Origin: Byssothecium circinans
Lineage: Eukaryota > Ascomycota > Dothideomycetes > Pleosporales > Massarinaceae
Reading direction: 5' to 3'
Assembly (NCBI GenBank): GCA_010015675.1
Contig: ML977040.1
Location: forward strand, 1-64,000
Length of the DNA stretch: 64,000 nucleotides
Under the pieces are notes generated by a model. The model saw only the letters and a list, made by a program, of their open reading frames with translations, was not told the origin of the DNA and did no database searches. Shown one piece after another: positions 47,036-56,525 of the stretch (its first letter is position 1; the number at the start of each line of letters is the position of its first letter). The position numbers were made by a program, and so were the translations under genes.

Positions 47036-47392
47036 TCAATAGCGCTGATGGCTGTGCCGTCTGCTCCAGGGCGGGGATATGCGCAGGGGTCGAGCAGCGC
47101 TTGGTGTAGTGTGGTGTGGTGGTGAATGTGGAGGGGCAGCAGGATATAAATGCTGCTGGTGCTCTTGTTCCTGATATTGGGCGGCCTGGGGCTTGTCCCG
47201 CTTGTACGCCCGCTCTTGTGCACCCGCGCGGCTGGAATGGGGTTTGCTTCTCGGGGAGTAGTCAGCCACATACCTCTGATGATTGCTGCCAGTGCTGCTT
47301 CTGTGTCTCTCCTCCGCCCAATCGTTAGCTCCTTCCGAGTCCTCGTAATCCGTGCTGAGACGCCGCAGACGCTTTGTCGGCCGATCGGTCAT
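47036..47392 (-). CDS. Possible short upstream reading frame (118 aa)
   Basis: An ATG at 47392 opens 118 codons starting MTDRPTKRLRRLSTDYEDSE, which looks like a real nuclear-type N-terminus (basic then acidic). The rest is His/Pro/Gln-rich and ends 84 nt before the IES2 ATG. No donor within it joins to IES2 in frame. It may be an upstream reading frame in the IES2 leader, a short separate gene, or chance. Confidence 0.25.
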   Translation of the reverse strand: MTDRPTKRLRRLSTDYEDSEGANDWAEERHRSSTGSNHQRYVADYSPRSKPHSSRAGAQERAYKRDKPQAAQYQEQEHQQHLYPAAPPHSPPHHTTPSAARPLRISPPWSRRHSHQRY

Positions 47393-47671
47393 CAGAAAAT
47401 GGAAGAATAGGAATATGCAATGATAGACAATACGGGATAGATGAGGGCAATTGTTGCGCGGCGCGTCAATGGTACTAGGGATTCGCTTTGCATCTGATCT
47501 TCGACGCCAGGAAGACGCTACGAAAGCGGTTAGACGCCGCCTACGGGACCTCGGCTCTAGCCTTCAGTCTTCATTATTTGATATCCGTTCCGCCTTCCTA
47601 CGTCTTCTTCCTGAGTTGTTCCCCACAGTCTTTATTATTTACTCCTTCTCATCCCCAGTCCCAGCGTAGAC

Positions 47672-48883
47672 ATGTCGAAACCAAGCATACCCTCCTGGCA
47701 GCGTGCGCAAGTGACCGCACCGACGTCACCCTCGGAGCCGGAACCATCATCGGAACCGCAACCAGAATCAAGTCCAGCGCAGACTACAGGGGAGCCAACC
47801 AAGAACGAGGCGCAAGAGAAGGAACCGAAAAGCGCATCGATATTAGAACAAGCTTCACGATTCCTAGAGGACCCTGCAATTCGCGATGCGCCGCGGGATA
47901 GAAAGGTCGCATTCCTGGAATCAAAGGGCGTGTCATCAGAGGATATCGAGAAACTGCTAGAGCGGGGGATACCAGAGGATGCTTCGCGAGATGTCTCAGA
48001 GGCTGGCGAAAGAGCGTGGTCAACAGTAGGTCCCTTCCCTACGCAGGAGGAAAGGAAGATTGTTAACACTGCAAAGGCTCCCCCAAGGCCCGCTCAAGCA
48101 CCACCGCCGCCTCCTCCGGCAAAACGAGACATTCCTCCCATCATCACGTATCCCGAGTTTCTCGCTCAGCCCGTGCAACAGCCTCCGCTCATTACCACCC
48201 AGCGTTTGCTTAATACGGCATACATAACAGGAGGACTAGTGGCTACGATATACGGACTGTCAAAATACATAATAGCGCCCATGACGCATAATCTTACCGA
48301 ATCACGCCATGACTTCTCTACCCATACTCAGGAAAAGTTGGATGAGTTGAACAAGCGATTGAAGGAGTCAGCTTCCGTAGATCCTGCGACGAAGGCCAAA
48401 TCCACAATATCTGACGTGGCCGATGATATTTCCGAGACGGACTCAGATCCTACTGAGCTGTTCCACCGTGATTATGGAACCCAGACGAGCCCTTCACTCT
48501 CGCGAAGTCCATCACTAGCCTCGAATGGGGAGGAAGAAGCCGTGGTAAAATCTCACGAGAACCGCTTGAAGATCATAACGTCGCATTTGCGCGAAATTGA
48601 GACGACCAAGTCCACAAATACTACTAGCTCAGACTCTCTGAAGACGAAGCTCTCAGATTTGACAACGTATCTAAGTGAGATGAGCTATCAAAACCAGTAT
48701 TACTCGGGCATGGGGGGCTTCTATGGCGGGTCTTACGGGTTACCAAAAAGCAAGGACGGAAAAGATGATCACATCGAGGTACTCAAGAACGATATCAGAG
48801 CTGTCAAGGGCGTCTTTCTAAGCGCAAGAAACTTTCCAGCGGGTGGGAGGAGTCCGACCCCAATGGGCAGATCTGGTGTTTGA
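47672..48883 (+). CDS. PEX14: Peroxin with PEX14 N-terminal domain (PEX14/PEX33-like)
   Basis: PEX14 proteins dock the PEX5 cargo receptor at the peroxisomal membrane. This single-exon gene encodes 403 residues. Residues 1-55 are disordered (KPSIPSWQRAQ at the start). The helical PEX14 domain follows at about 56-100 (SASILEQASRFLEDPAIRDA, FLESKGVSSEDIEKLLERG), then a Pro-rich stretch (APPPPPPA, about 143-150) and a single membrane segment (NTAYITGGLVATIYGLSKYI, about 181-200). After it comes a helical, coiled-coil-like region (THTQEKLDELNKRLKES) and a Gly/Tyr-rich tail. Having the domain inside the chain rather than at the N-terminus recalls the second PEX14-like protein (PEX33) of filamentous fungi; PEX14 is the alternative. 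Shares its upstream region with divergent IES2. Confidence 0.8.
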   Translation: MSKPSIPSWQRAQVTAPTSPSEPEPSSEPQPESSPAQTTGEPTKNEAQEKEPKSASILEQASRFLEDPAIRDAPRDRKVAFLESKGVSSEDIEKLLERGIPEDASRDVSEAGERAWSTVGPFPTQEERKIVNTAKAPPRPAQAPPPPPPAKRDIPPIITYPEFLAQPVQQPPLITTQRLLNTAYITGGLVATIYGLSKYIIAPMTHNLTESRHDFSTHTQEKLDELNKRLKESASVDPATKAKSTISDVADDISETDSDPTELFHRDYGTQTSPSLSRSPSLASNGEEEAVVKSHENRLKIITSHLREIETTKSTNTTSSDSLKTKLSDLTTYLSEMSYQNQYYSGMGGFYGGSYGLPKSKDGKDDHIEVLKNDIRAVKGVFLSARNFPAGGRSPTPMGRSGV

Positions 48884-49158
48884 CGGCTTTGCAAAGGTCT
48901 CCGTGTTTCAGCGGGCTGTATTACTATACTCTCCATGCATTTGCAGTAAATATCATTTCTGTTTGGCAACACGCCGCTCCCGTCCCAACACCATTGCATG
49001 TGTCACCCTCATTTCAGTTAGACCCGATTCCATAAGGCTGACGGCCCCACCGCGCTTACCCCACGGGCCCACGTACGTCATCCCAGCAACAGATCATCAC
49101 CTCTGGCATCTTTTCGCAATTCTCTTCACTCGTCTTCACGCCTTTCACCCACGTCAGA

Positions 49159-51342
49159 ATGGAAGGCTTCGCGAAGAAGTTGCCTTTCGGGCGCTCCAAA
49201 TCGTCCGCCAAAGAGGACGATACTTCGCTCACTACTTTCCTCAATGCAGACCAATGCGCAGATCTTACTTTTTTGATTGCCACTGTAACAGCAACCATGC
49301 GAAAGTCTCTCCTAGACACCTTCACTGCGGAAGAATCAATTCCCGAATTGAACTCCAAGCCAACGAATTCCGAAGAAGCAGCTCTTGCTGCCGCACCTAC
49401 GAACATCGACCAAGTCGACGTCGAGAAGGAGGACAAGTTGAAGAAGGAGAGAGAGAAAAGGGAAGAAGATTCGAGGAAGGAGCTTGCGAAGCCCGAAGTG
49501 CAGGAACTGAAGAAAGCGATGTTGGCGTACTTTGACGAGTGGAGAGGCAGGGTGATCATTCGCGTCGGCGAGGTTGTGAACACGAGGGAAGAAGCCAAAG
49601 CGCATAGCACCAAGGTCAAGGAGAAGGATGTGGAGAAGAAAGTGAAGAGGTCTGAGACTGGTTTGACCAGTATTAACAGTACAGAAGACAAAGGCGAAGA
49701 CGAAAACCAAGTGCTCCGAGAACTATACCCACCTACAGAAACAGTCCTCACGAGCCTTGACCAAGAAAAGAGAAAGCTAGTCTTACATTCACTGGTTCTC
49801 ATTCTCCTCAGCCTTGAGAGTTACTCCGCACATTCTCGCGTCCTGCTCCTCCACCTCACCAGCTCGCTCGATCTCAATCTCTCGGTCCTTAAGAATGACG
49901 AGGATACCATTGCGCAAGGCCTTCTTGAAGCAGCATCCCAACAACTCTCCGCCGACGCCGAAACAAAGAAAGCAGCGGAGTCATCCTCCAAGTCTCGGAA
50001 ATGGAAAGTTGGACTCGCAGGTGTCGCTGGCGCAGCCCTAATCGGCGTAACAGGTGGTCTCGCTGCACCATTCCTAGCAGCCGGCATAGGAACCGTCATG
50101 GGTGGTCTTGGTCTGGGTGCTACAGCAGCCGCAGGCTACTTAGGTACGCTTGCATCATCATCGATGCTCGTGGGTGGGCTGTTTGGAGCCTACGGTGCGA
50201 AGATGACGAGTAAAGCTATGGATGATTATGCGCGCGAGGTGGAAGATTTCGGGTTCATACCGATTCACCACTTCCACCGTCCCCGCAAGCTTCAGAAGGA
50301 ATTCCGGCGCCTTCGCGTCTCGATCGCCATTTCAGGCTGGCTGACGAGCAAAGAAGACGTAGTTGTCCCCTGGCGGTACCTCGAACCCAGCATCGAAGGT
50401 TTCGCTTTACGCTGGGAACTAGAAGCCCTCCTCAAGCTAGGAAACTCGATGGATTCCTTCGTTAAGAGCGCAGCGTGGGGATATGCAAAGGGCCAAATCA
50501 TCAAGCGAACCGTCTTTGGTGCCCTATCTGCTGGACTATGGCCCTTGGGCCTCCTCAAAATCTCTTCGATCCTAGACAATCCCTTCTCCGTTGCCAAGTA
50601 CCGCGCCGACAAAGCCGGAGTAGTCCTCGCCGACGCTCTAATCAACAAAGTCCAAGGCGAACGCCCGTTAACACTCATCGGCTACTCTCTAGGCGCACGT
50701 CTCATATTCTCATGTCTCCAAACACTCGCCAAGCGCCGCGCCTTCGGCCTCATCGAGAACGTAGTCCTCCTCGGATCCCCTTGCCCGTCTGACGCAGAAG
50801 ACTGGCGCAAAATAAGGAGTGTAGTAAGCGGCCGTGTCGTCAACGTCTTCTCCACAAACGACTACATCCTCGCCTTCTTATACCGAACGAGCAGCATCCA
50901 GCTCGGCGTCGCAGGTCTCCAACCCGTCCTCTCCGTCCACGGCGTCCAAAACGTCGACGTCTCCGAGCTCGTCCCGGGACATCTTGCCTACCGCTACCTC
51001 ACCGGCAGTATCCTCAAGAAGATCGGCTTCGAAGATATCGATCTCGAGGAAGTCGAGCAGGAAGAAGCGGAAATGAAAGCAGTCGCCGAGATGGAGAAGA
51101 AGGAACGCGAGAAGAAAGAAAAAGAGAAGAAGGGCGAGAAGACGGAGGATCAGGAAAGGGAAGAGCTGGAGAAGGAGGTCGAGAAGAGGAATCAGGAGAG
51201 TACCATGGATTGGGTCAAGGAGAAGATGAATATGGGGACTTTTTGGAGTGGGGGGAGGAAGGAGAGGACGGAGGCGGAGAAGATGGTCGAGTTGGAGAAG
51301 AAGGCTAAGAGGGATGCGGAGGAAAGGAATGCGAAGGCTTAG
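49159..51342 (+). CDS. DUF726 / TMCO4-family alpha/beta hydrolase with membrane segments
   Basis: Single exon, 727 residues. DUF726 proteins (human TMCO4, yeast Mil1) are membrane-associated alpha/beta-hydrolase folds; Mil1 has been linked to clathrin adaptor AP-1 and traffic. A Lys/Glu-rich region lies near residues 90-200. A Gly/Ala-rich hydrophobic hairpin follows at about 288-345 (VGLAGVAGAALIGVTGGLAA, AAAGYLGTLASSSMLVGGLF). The core then shows the nucleophile elbow LIGYSLGARLIFSCL (G-Y-S-L-G at about residue 507), ENVVLLGSPCP, and later VNVFSTNDYILAFLYR, which holds a likely catalytic Asp. SELVPGHLAYRYLTGSIL probably carries the catalytic His. The C-terminal 100 residues are a highly charged Glu/Lys coiled coil ending in a Trp/Gly-containing segment. 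Substrate unknown. Confidence 0.9.
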   Translation: MEGFAKKLPFGRSKSSAKEDDTSLTTFLNADQCADLTFLIATVTATMRKSLLDTFTAEESIPELNSKPTNSEEAALAAAPTNIDQVDVEKEDKLKKEREKREEDSRKELAKPEVQELKKAMLAYFDEWRGRVIIRVGEVVNTREEAKAHSTKVKEKDVEKKVKRSETGLTSINSTEDKGEDENQVLRELYPPTETVLTSLDQEKRKLVLHSLVLILLSLESYSAHSRVLLLHLTSSLDLNLSVLKNDEDTIAQGLLEAASQQLSADAETKKAAESSSKSRKWKVGLAGVAGAALIGVTGGLAAPFLAAGIGTVMGGLGLGATAAAGYLGTLASSSMLVGGLFGAYGAKMTSKAMDDYAREVEDFGFIPIHHFHRPRKLQKEFRRLRVSIAISGWLTSKEDVVVPWRYLEPSIEGFALRWELEALLKLGNSMDSFVKSAAWGYAKGQIIKRTVFGALSAGLWPLGLLKISSILDNPFSVAKYRADKAGVVLADALINKVQGERPLTLIGYSLGARLIFSCLQTLAKRRAFGLIENVVLLGSPCPSDAEDWRKIRSVVSGRVVNVFSTNDYILAFLYRTSSIQLGVAGLQPVLSVHGVQNVDVSELVPGHLAYRYLTGSILKKIGFEDIDLEEVEQEEAEMKAVAEMEKKEREKKEKEKKGEKTEDQEREELEKEVEKRNQESTMDWVKEKMNMGTFWSGGRKERTEAEKMVELEKKAKRDAEERNAKA

Positions 51343-51577
51343 CATGGTTGTTTGGGTGGGGTTCTGGGGGTCAGATGGCGTTTTGGACGGAGCTGGGTGG
51401 ATACACATAGAGATGAAACAGAGATATATCATAGTTGAACGAGTGGAGTCTACATATAAACCTCCGATAGCAACGCCCATGTTTATTCAGATCACCGTGA
51501 TTGGCGTGCCATATACCGTTATCAAAGCGTCCCGCACGCCTCCATAGACCGCTGATGTTGATTTCATGACGAAGTGA

Positions 51578-52868
51578 CTAGGAGAAGTCTTCCACCTTGC
51601 TCTCAAGCGACGCCTGGATCCGGTTAAGCAACGTTATGTGCCGGTCGTTCAACGAAACGATCAGCTTCCGCTGTTGGAATAATTAGTCCATGTTCCCTCT
51701 ATCCGCTTTCCTGAGTAGCCAAAACATACCGCAGCACTGAACTTGTCCACATTGACCTCTTCCACCGCCTCCCTCAAACTCTTCAGCCACTGTTTTTCGG
51801 TCCCATCCACAGGGTACCGGTAGAATATCTTTCCCGTGTCTTTTTCTGGCTTGCCAATATAGCGATCGATTGCCTTGTTGTAACCTACCGCATCGCCCGT
51901 ACACAGGTAGCAGATGCCGGCTTTCAGCAAGTACGGCTTGACCAAGAGTCTCGTCTTCTCTTCGCGGGAGAAAGCCAATGCGACCTTTTCGTAGAGAGAA
52001 ATGGCTTTGTAGTAATCTTTTCCTTCGAGGGCGAGGAAGTCGGCTGCCTTCTCCCAGGCTTTGTTGGCGGAGAATTCGGAGTTGTCCTGGGTGTTGGTTA
52101 GTAGATGGAAAAAAGGGATTGGGAAGGTCATGGGCTTACAGCTTCGTGCCATCTTGCAGCGTCCTCGCAAGCAGCGGCTGCTCGGGCGTTGTCATGGAGC
52201 TCTACTTCGAATAGATTGCTGAGTTGCTCTTTTTGCTTTGCTGCGCGGTTGAAATATCCTTTGCTGCAGTAGTGTGCGATGACTTTTTCTACACATCGGA
52301 CTGCGGACTCGGGATCGTCTTTCCTGTAGGCCTCTATGAGTGAATGGTTAGCATCACGTGACCAGCTGAAAGAGAGTTTTGAGGTATTGAGGGGAGATGT
52401 ACTGAAGGCATTTACGAGAGTGCTTGCTTCGTCGTCCGGCTCGTTCAGTTGTTGACGTTGCACCGATGCTGCCTTCTCAAAGGCTTCACCAGCCTCTTTG
52501 CCTGTTAGGCTTGTTAGCCTATGCTCCAAGAATCATGCCTGTCATTTTTCCCCTAAGGATAAAAGCAATCCTTCAAAGTGCGGTGGGATCTTACCCCGAT
52601 CCTGCATCCGGAACGCATTCGCCGCCGCAATGAATTGATCTGCCGCTGCCTCATCTATCACAAACGCATCAGCCTCATTCTCCAGCTAGATAATCAACGA
52701 ATCTCTTTACATTTTTCCTCTCGCCCACCGAAGAAGCTCCAGCCACTCGACGCCTTCTGGAGACTCTGCTCTGCCTATTCAAAGGTGTAAGTATTTGATA
52801 TCTGGCCATTGTGGCTGTGTTTGAGGTTTCCCCACCTGTCGGAGCAGCGCTCGTGGATCGCCGGCCAT
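51578..52868 (-). CDS. SEC17: Alpha-SNAP, Sec17
   Basis: Sec17 binds SNARE bundles and recruits the ATPase Sec18/NSF, which takes the bundles apart after membrane fusion. Seven exons join in frame to 299 residues (yeast 292): 52868-52836, 52774-52711, 52654-52595, 52501-52403, 52333-52140, 52086-51730 and 51670-51578. The N-terminus MAGDPRALLRQAEQSLQKAS is followed by the hydrophobic loop GWSFFGGREEK used for membrane contact. Then come the TPR-like helices: QFIAAANAFRMQDRGKEAGE, AFEKAASVQRQQLNEPDDEA, KAYRKDDPESAVRC, HYCSKGYFNRAAKQKEQL, YYKAISLYEKVALAFS and YLLKAGICYLCTGDAV. The end, LESKVEDFS, matches the acidic C-terminus that stimulates Sec18. Introns are 53-93 nt. Six introns in 1.3 kb make it the most intron-dense gene in the window. 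It shares a 302-bp divergent promoter with the GatC-like gene. Confidence 0.95.
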
Positions 52869-53170
52869 ATTTGGTGGCTCGTGATGCTTTCCTGGATGCC
52901 GGTGTGTCGTGGTATATGACAAGGAAAAGAGATGGTGTCGTTTAGGGGATAGCCTGGAGTTGATGTGTTGGCCGGAGAGGTGAAGGTTGAGACAAGATGG
53001 CTGCGATGACGCCAACCGGCTGCCGACGGGCTTACACGATTGTTATTGGCCGCGATTTTAGCTCATGGCGCGCACGGTTCAGGCCTGACCTCAACTCTTC
53101 GCAGTAGAGCATCGAATGCTGTGTTTACCATCTCCCATCAACAAGATTTTGCGATTGGAACGTTTTCAAT

Positions 53171-53770
53171 ATGTTTGCGAATCGCAGCTTCACATGCCGG
53201 AGATGTCTTTTCCGAACCATCGGCCGACGCATTGCGCCTTTCCAGAGCTCCTCCCGACGCCCCAGATCCAACACCTCAATAAAGCAAGTCGACGCTGGCG
53301 AGCTAGAGTCGATATTTGCAGAGCCGACATGGTCGGTGGAATCGCTTCTCCCACCGAAAGTCGAAGCGCTCGAAGCGCTCAAAATATCTCCCAAACAACT
53401 GCACCACCTCCTGCGTCTCTCTGCGCTCCCACTCCCCGAGACGCCCGAAAAAGAAAAGGACATGCTAGACACTCTGTCGGCGCAGTTGCATTTTGTGGGG
53501 AATATACAGAAAGTGGATACGACAGGTGTGAGGCCTCTGAGGGCCATAAGAGATGAGACGGCAGCCGCCGAGGAGGAGCAGACAATCACCTTGGAGACGC
53601 TGAAAGAGGCCTTTGGGAAAGAGAAGGTTATTGGGAAGCATTACAAGAGGATACAGAGAGATAAAACACCAGTGGATGCAAAGAATGCGGAGGATTGGGA
53701 TGTGCTGGGGTCGGCAGAGAGGAAGGCTGGGAGATATTTTGTTGTGGAGAGTGAGAGGCCACAAGAATAA
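53171..53770 (+). CDS. Mitochondrial Glu-tRNA(Gln) amidotransferase subunit C-like
   Basis: Single exon, 199 residues. GatC-type subunits steady the GatA/GatB pair that converts Glu-tRNA(Gln) to Gln-tRNA(Gln) in mitochondria. The N-terminus is Arg/Ser-rich without acidic residues (MFANRSFTCRRCLFRTIGRR), a good mitochondrial targeting signal. The GatC-like core runs from about residue 72: ISPKQLHHLLRLSALPLPET, then MLDTLSAQLHFVGNIQKVDT and TGVRPLRAIRDET, which matches the usual V-D-T-x-G-V-x-P motif of GatC. The C-terminal third (KRIQRDKTPVDAKNAEDWDV) is a fungal extension. Divergent from SEC17 and convergent with the next gene. Confidence 0.88.
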   Translation: MFANRSFTCRRCLFRTIGRRIAPFQSSSRRPRSNTSIKQVDAGELESIFAEPTWSVESLLPPKVEALEALKISPKQLHHLLRLSALPLPETPEKEKDMLDTLSAQLHFVGNIQKVDTTGVRPLRAIRDETAAAEEEQTITLETLKEAFGKEKVIGKHYKRIQRDKTPVDAKNAEDWDVLGSAERKAGRYFVVESERPQE

Positions 53771-54082
53771 GGTCAAGACGTCCTACATCAGATGAGGCAA
53801 ACAAGGTAGATGCAATTGCAGAAAGATGTTTGTAAGTCTTCTCTGTCAGTACTTTGTTTGATGGTATAAGAAGCTTCATATATGTGTTAAAAATATCAAT
53901 ACGCTAACGCCATGCCCTAGGCAATACATCATGCCAAATCCGCATCGTCAGACTCATATCAAAAATGATACTGTGGGAAGAAAACCGCGCAAATGCCGCC
54001 AAGAACCAACGTACACCGGGCAGGAGCCGAGTCCACACCAGCAAAACCCACAACAGAAGAAGCAAGCCGCGAATCGAAAGGA
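53771..54082. other. Convergent 3' region
   Basis: Between the GatC-like stop and the stop of the next minus-strand frame. A minus-strand frame here encodes hydrophobic residues (IRGLLLLLWVLLVWTRLL) and could be an extra exon of the next gene if its end is spliced; no clear donor or acceptor supports this. Confidence 0.35.
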
Positions 54083-54640
54083 TCAGAACAAAGATGTCTT
54101 CAAACACTGGCCACATGAAGCACAATACTTGACAGCATGTGCATCGATACAGCAATTACAGAACGGCCTCTCGTCTAGCTCATCGAGATCTGGTGTCGGT
54201 AGTCGTCTAATCTTTGGTGTCGGAGGCGGCGTCGAAACATACCCGCTGCCCATCTTGCTGATTATACTGGCCTTTGCGGGGTCGACTGGTGTAGTCGTCT
54301 GGATAATGATCGCTTTCGTTTGCGGCCTGAATGCACGTGTTCGATATGCAGAGGTCACGTGCACTGGTCGCGGGCTTGGCCTGACCGAAGCGTCAGGCCG
54401 AACATCAGAACTTCGAGTTGTCGATGGCGTCAAAGCGTAATTCGTCTGTCGCATTCTCGGTGTTGTCGATACTATCGTGAGAGTGTCGGATGAAACAGTA
54501 CGTTGTTGGGGCGGACCACGGCGGCATTCGATAGTACGAACGCTTTTCCCATCGTAGTAATCGACTTGACGGTAAGTCGAGAGCTGCTTCGGTGAGGCTT
54601 GATACGCTTTGGACTGCGGATTCAAGCGTGCCGATGACAT
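54083..54640 (-). CDS. Small hypothetical protein with Cys-rich end
   Basis: A single exon of 185 residues from the ATG at 54640. The first 120 residues are Ser/Thr/Arg/Pro-rich and probably disordered. They are followed by VSTPPPTPKIRRLPTPDLDE, a repeated Thr-Pro motif that looks like a phosphorylation target, and a Cys cluster FCNCCIDAHAVKYCASCGQC that could bind zinc. No family is recognised. A hydrophobic frame just downstream could belong to the same gene through splicing. Moderately likely to be real because of the motif order and steady codon use. Confidence 0.45.
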   Translation of the reverse strand: MSSARLNPQSKAYQASPKQLSTYRQVDYYDGKSVRTIECRRGPPQQRTVSSDTLTIVSTTPRMRQTNYALTPSTTRSSDVRPDASVRPSPRPVHVTSAYRTRAFRPQTKAIIIQTTTPVDPAKASIISKMGSGYVSTPPPTPKIRRLPTPDLDELDERPFCNCCIDAHAVKYCASCGQCLKTSLF

Positions 54641-56525
54641 TCTGAGCAGCTAGGTATGCAGGCGACGACAACGATATCTGGGGAAATGCCGATCGGATGA
54701 TGGGCCAAATTCACTCAAAAGAGCTTGGATCACCTACTATCACCCTTGAAAGACGTTTGGGGATGGTTGGGTGGCCGATTGTGATGGATTGGTAGAGATT
54801 GGAGTGGAGAGTAGGAGGGAGGAAGAAGCGATGGGGGGAGCGCAGCTTATGTGTTGGGATGGCCTATGTGCCAAGACCTGGCGGCACCACTCCCTGCAAC
54901 GGACCTGCCCTCCTACCCGCGCACAATCCCAGGCAACGTACGCATATGTCTCGTTCGACTTTTCAACTCACCTTCGTATCGGATCTACTTGGTTTCGGGC
55001 AGAATACTTGCCCTTGCACGACTTTTGTACGGCTGGTGCGTTTTAGGGTTGGTTTGGGCTCTGGCATGGACGGCCTCGTATGAAAGACTGTGTCACTTTT
55101 CAACGGTACCATCGAAGACCTCGAGACCGTATCATATGTATCTAGGAGCCTCGGATGCTTGATGCATCTGGTTTTCGCACCTTGTCAATGTCAACCTCGC
55201 CGTCGCCGACGCTTCTCGCTATATCAATGTCTTTTCGTGCTCCAACTTTTATTCTTATCGGCCCTCTTGCCTTTTATCGGCCCCTACCGCCCTTATGCAA
55301 GTTTTCAGCTCCATATCTCTTGTGGTGCATGAGTTGCATGTTGACTGTCCGTCAAGATTGGTTGGGGTGAAGTTGATGGGGGGGTTATGTAAGCTCATTG
55401 CTTACATAAGTCTCCATTGGGTTCTTGGCGTGGCGCAGTCTTCATTGGACGTGATATGAGATAATGAGGGTGTTTTGGAAGTCTCGTCCGTGAAGTCTAG
55501 GTGGGCTGGGATTGGCTATAAGTGTGAGCCATTTCGTTGCTCTCGCTCCTTACTTCCTGAACTAGCCAAGGCGGAAGTTGAACGACGGCCCATGGAATTG
55601 CGGTTGCTATACCTAGGTACGATTGCTAGATCTCGCATATAACTCTACATGTTATCAATCACACTATTCGTAATAGCCATAAGGTATATCACGAATGCGG
55701 CTGAACAAATGGAGGACTTGATCAATGGAGGGTGGTCTGCTTATTTGTACTGAGTTTTTGTCTTCCCTGCTGCGTCCTCTCTATCAGTAATTTCCTTCAA
55801 GCCATTTCACAGATCTGAATTGTCACTACCCATGGTATGGTATTCGCCAGTAGCATCGCTCTGCTTGCGGCTCTTTAAACTCCAGATCACGGCCACAACC
55901 CTTTTCAAGAGTACCAAGCCCGCGACATCGAAGTAGCCAACTCGTATTTCCAGCTTTAAGTGAATGCAAAGGTTGCGATCTCAGGCAATGGTACCGGAGC
56001 TGGGAAGATACCGTTAGGATACGTTCACTACGTCAACGGTAATCTCTCTCCCTTTCGTACTGCGCATTACTCATACTGGCCACCCATAGTCGCTATCGGT
56101 ACGAATCAAACCGTGCCGTGATCGCAAAACAGCAATCCCAACTTTATCATTCCCTGTAACATTCCTGCGGAAATCTTTGACTATGCCTTCGAAGACACAT
56201 CCCCATTTAATCTCGTACAAGCAGTCCGTCTTTAAGAATACGGGTGATAGGACGTACTCAACTATATATCGCAAGCACCACAGGATCAAGGCACTATTCC
56301 ATATATCCTGGCAGCGTCAATACTGTGTTAGAAGGTTGTACTTGGTTGAGGGTGATTACGACGAGTTTAAGTATGGGATATGCTGTTCCGACCTACTTTT
56401 CGCATAGATGGCTGAGTGCTGGGTGCTTGAGTACAGGTTATGAAGGTACGCTAGAAGATATTCCACTTTATAGAGGGACATTCGAATGAATAATTAACGT
56501 ATCTATGCACTGACCGGCACCCTTT
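54641..56525. other. Intergenic region, possible old remnant at 55970-56480
   Basis: No gene is supported. On the + strand at 55970-56220 there is a readable frame (VAISGNGTGAGKIPLGYVHY, IIPCNIPAEIFDYAFEDTSP) interrupted by stops. It could be the trace of an old gene, but no family was recognised. Confidence 0.35.

Noticed and set aside
46195..47109. 304-codon + strand frame of mostly serine, opposite IES2
   Set aside because: It is the antisense of the Asp/Glu-rich run of IES2; poly-Ser is the expected shadow of GAC/GAG/GAT repeats.
49056..49802. 248-codon minus-strand frame opposite the DUF726 gene
   Set aside because: Low-complexity Ser/Leu/Phe shadow of the Lys/Glu-rich coding strand.
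55970..56480. Readable but interrupted coding-like stretch
   Set aside because: Stops in all frames and no family recognised; too weak to list as a pseudogene.
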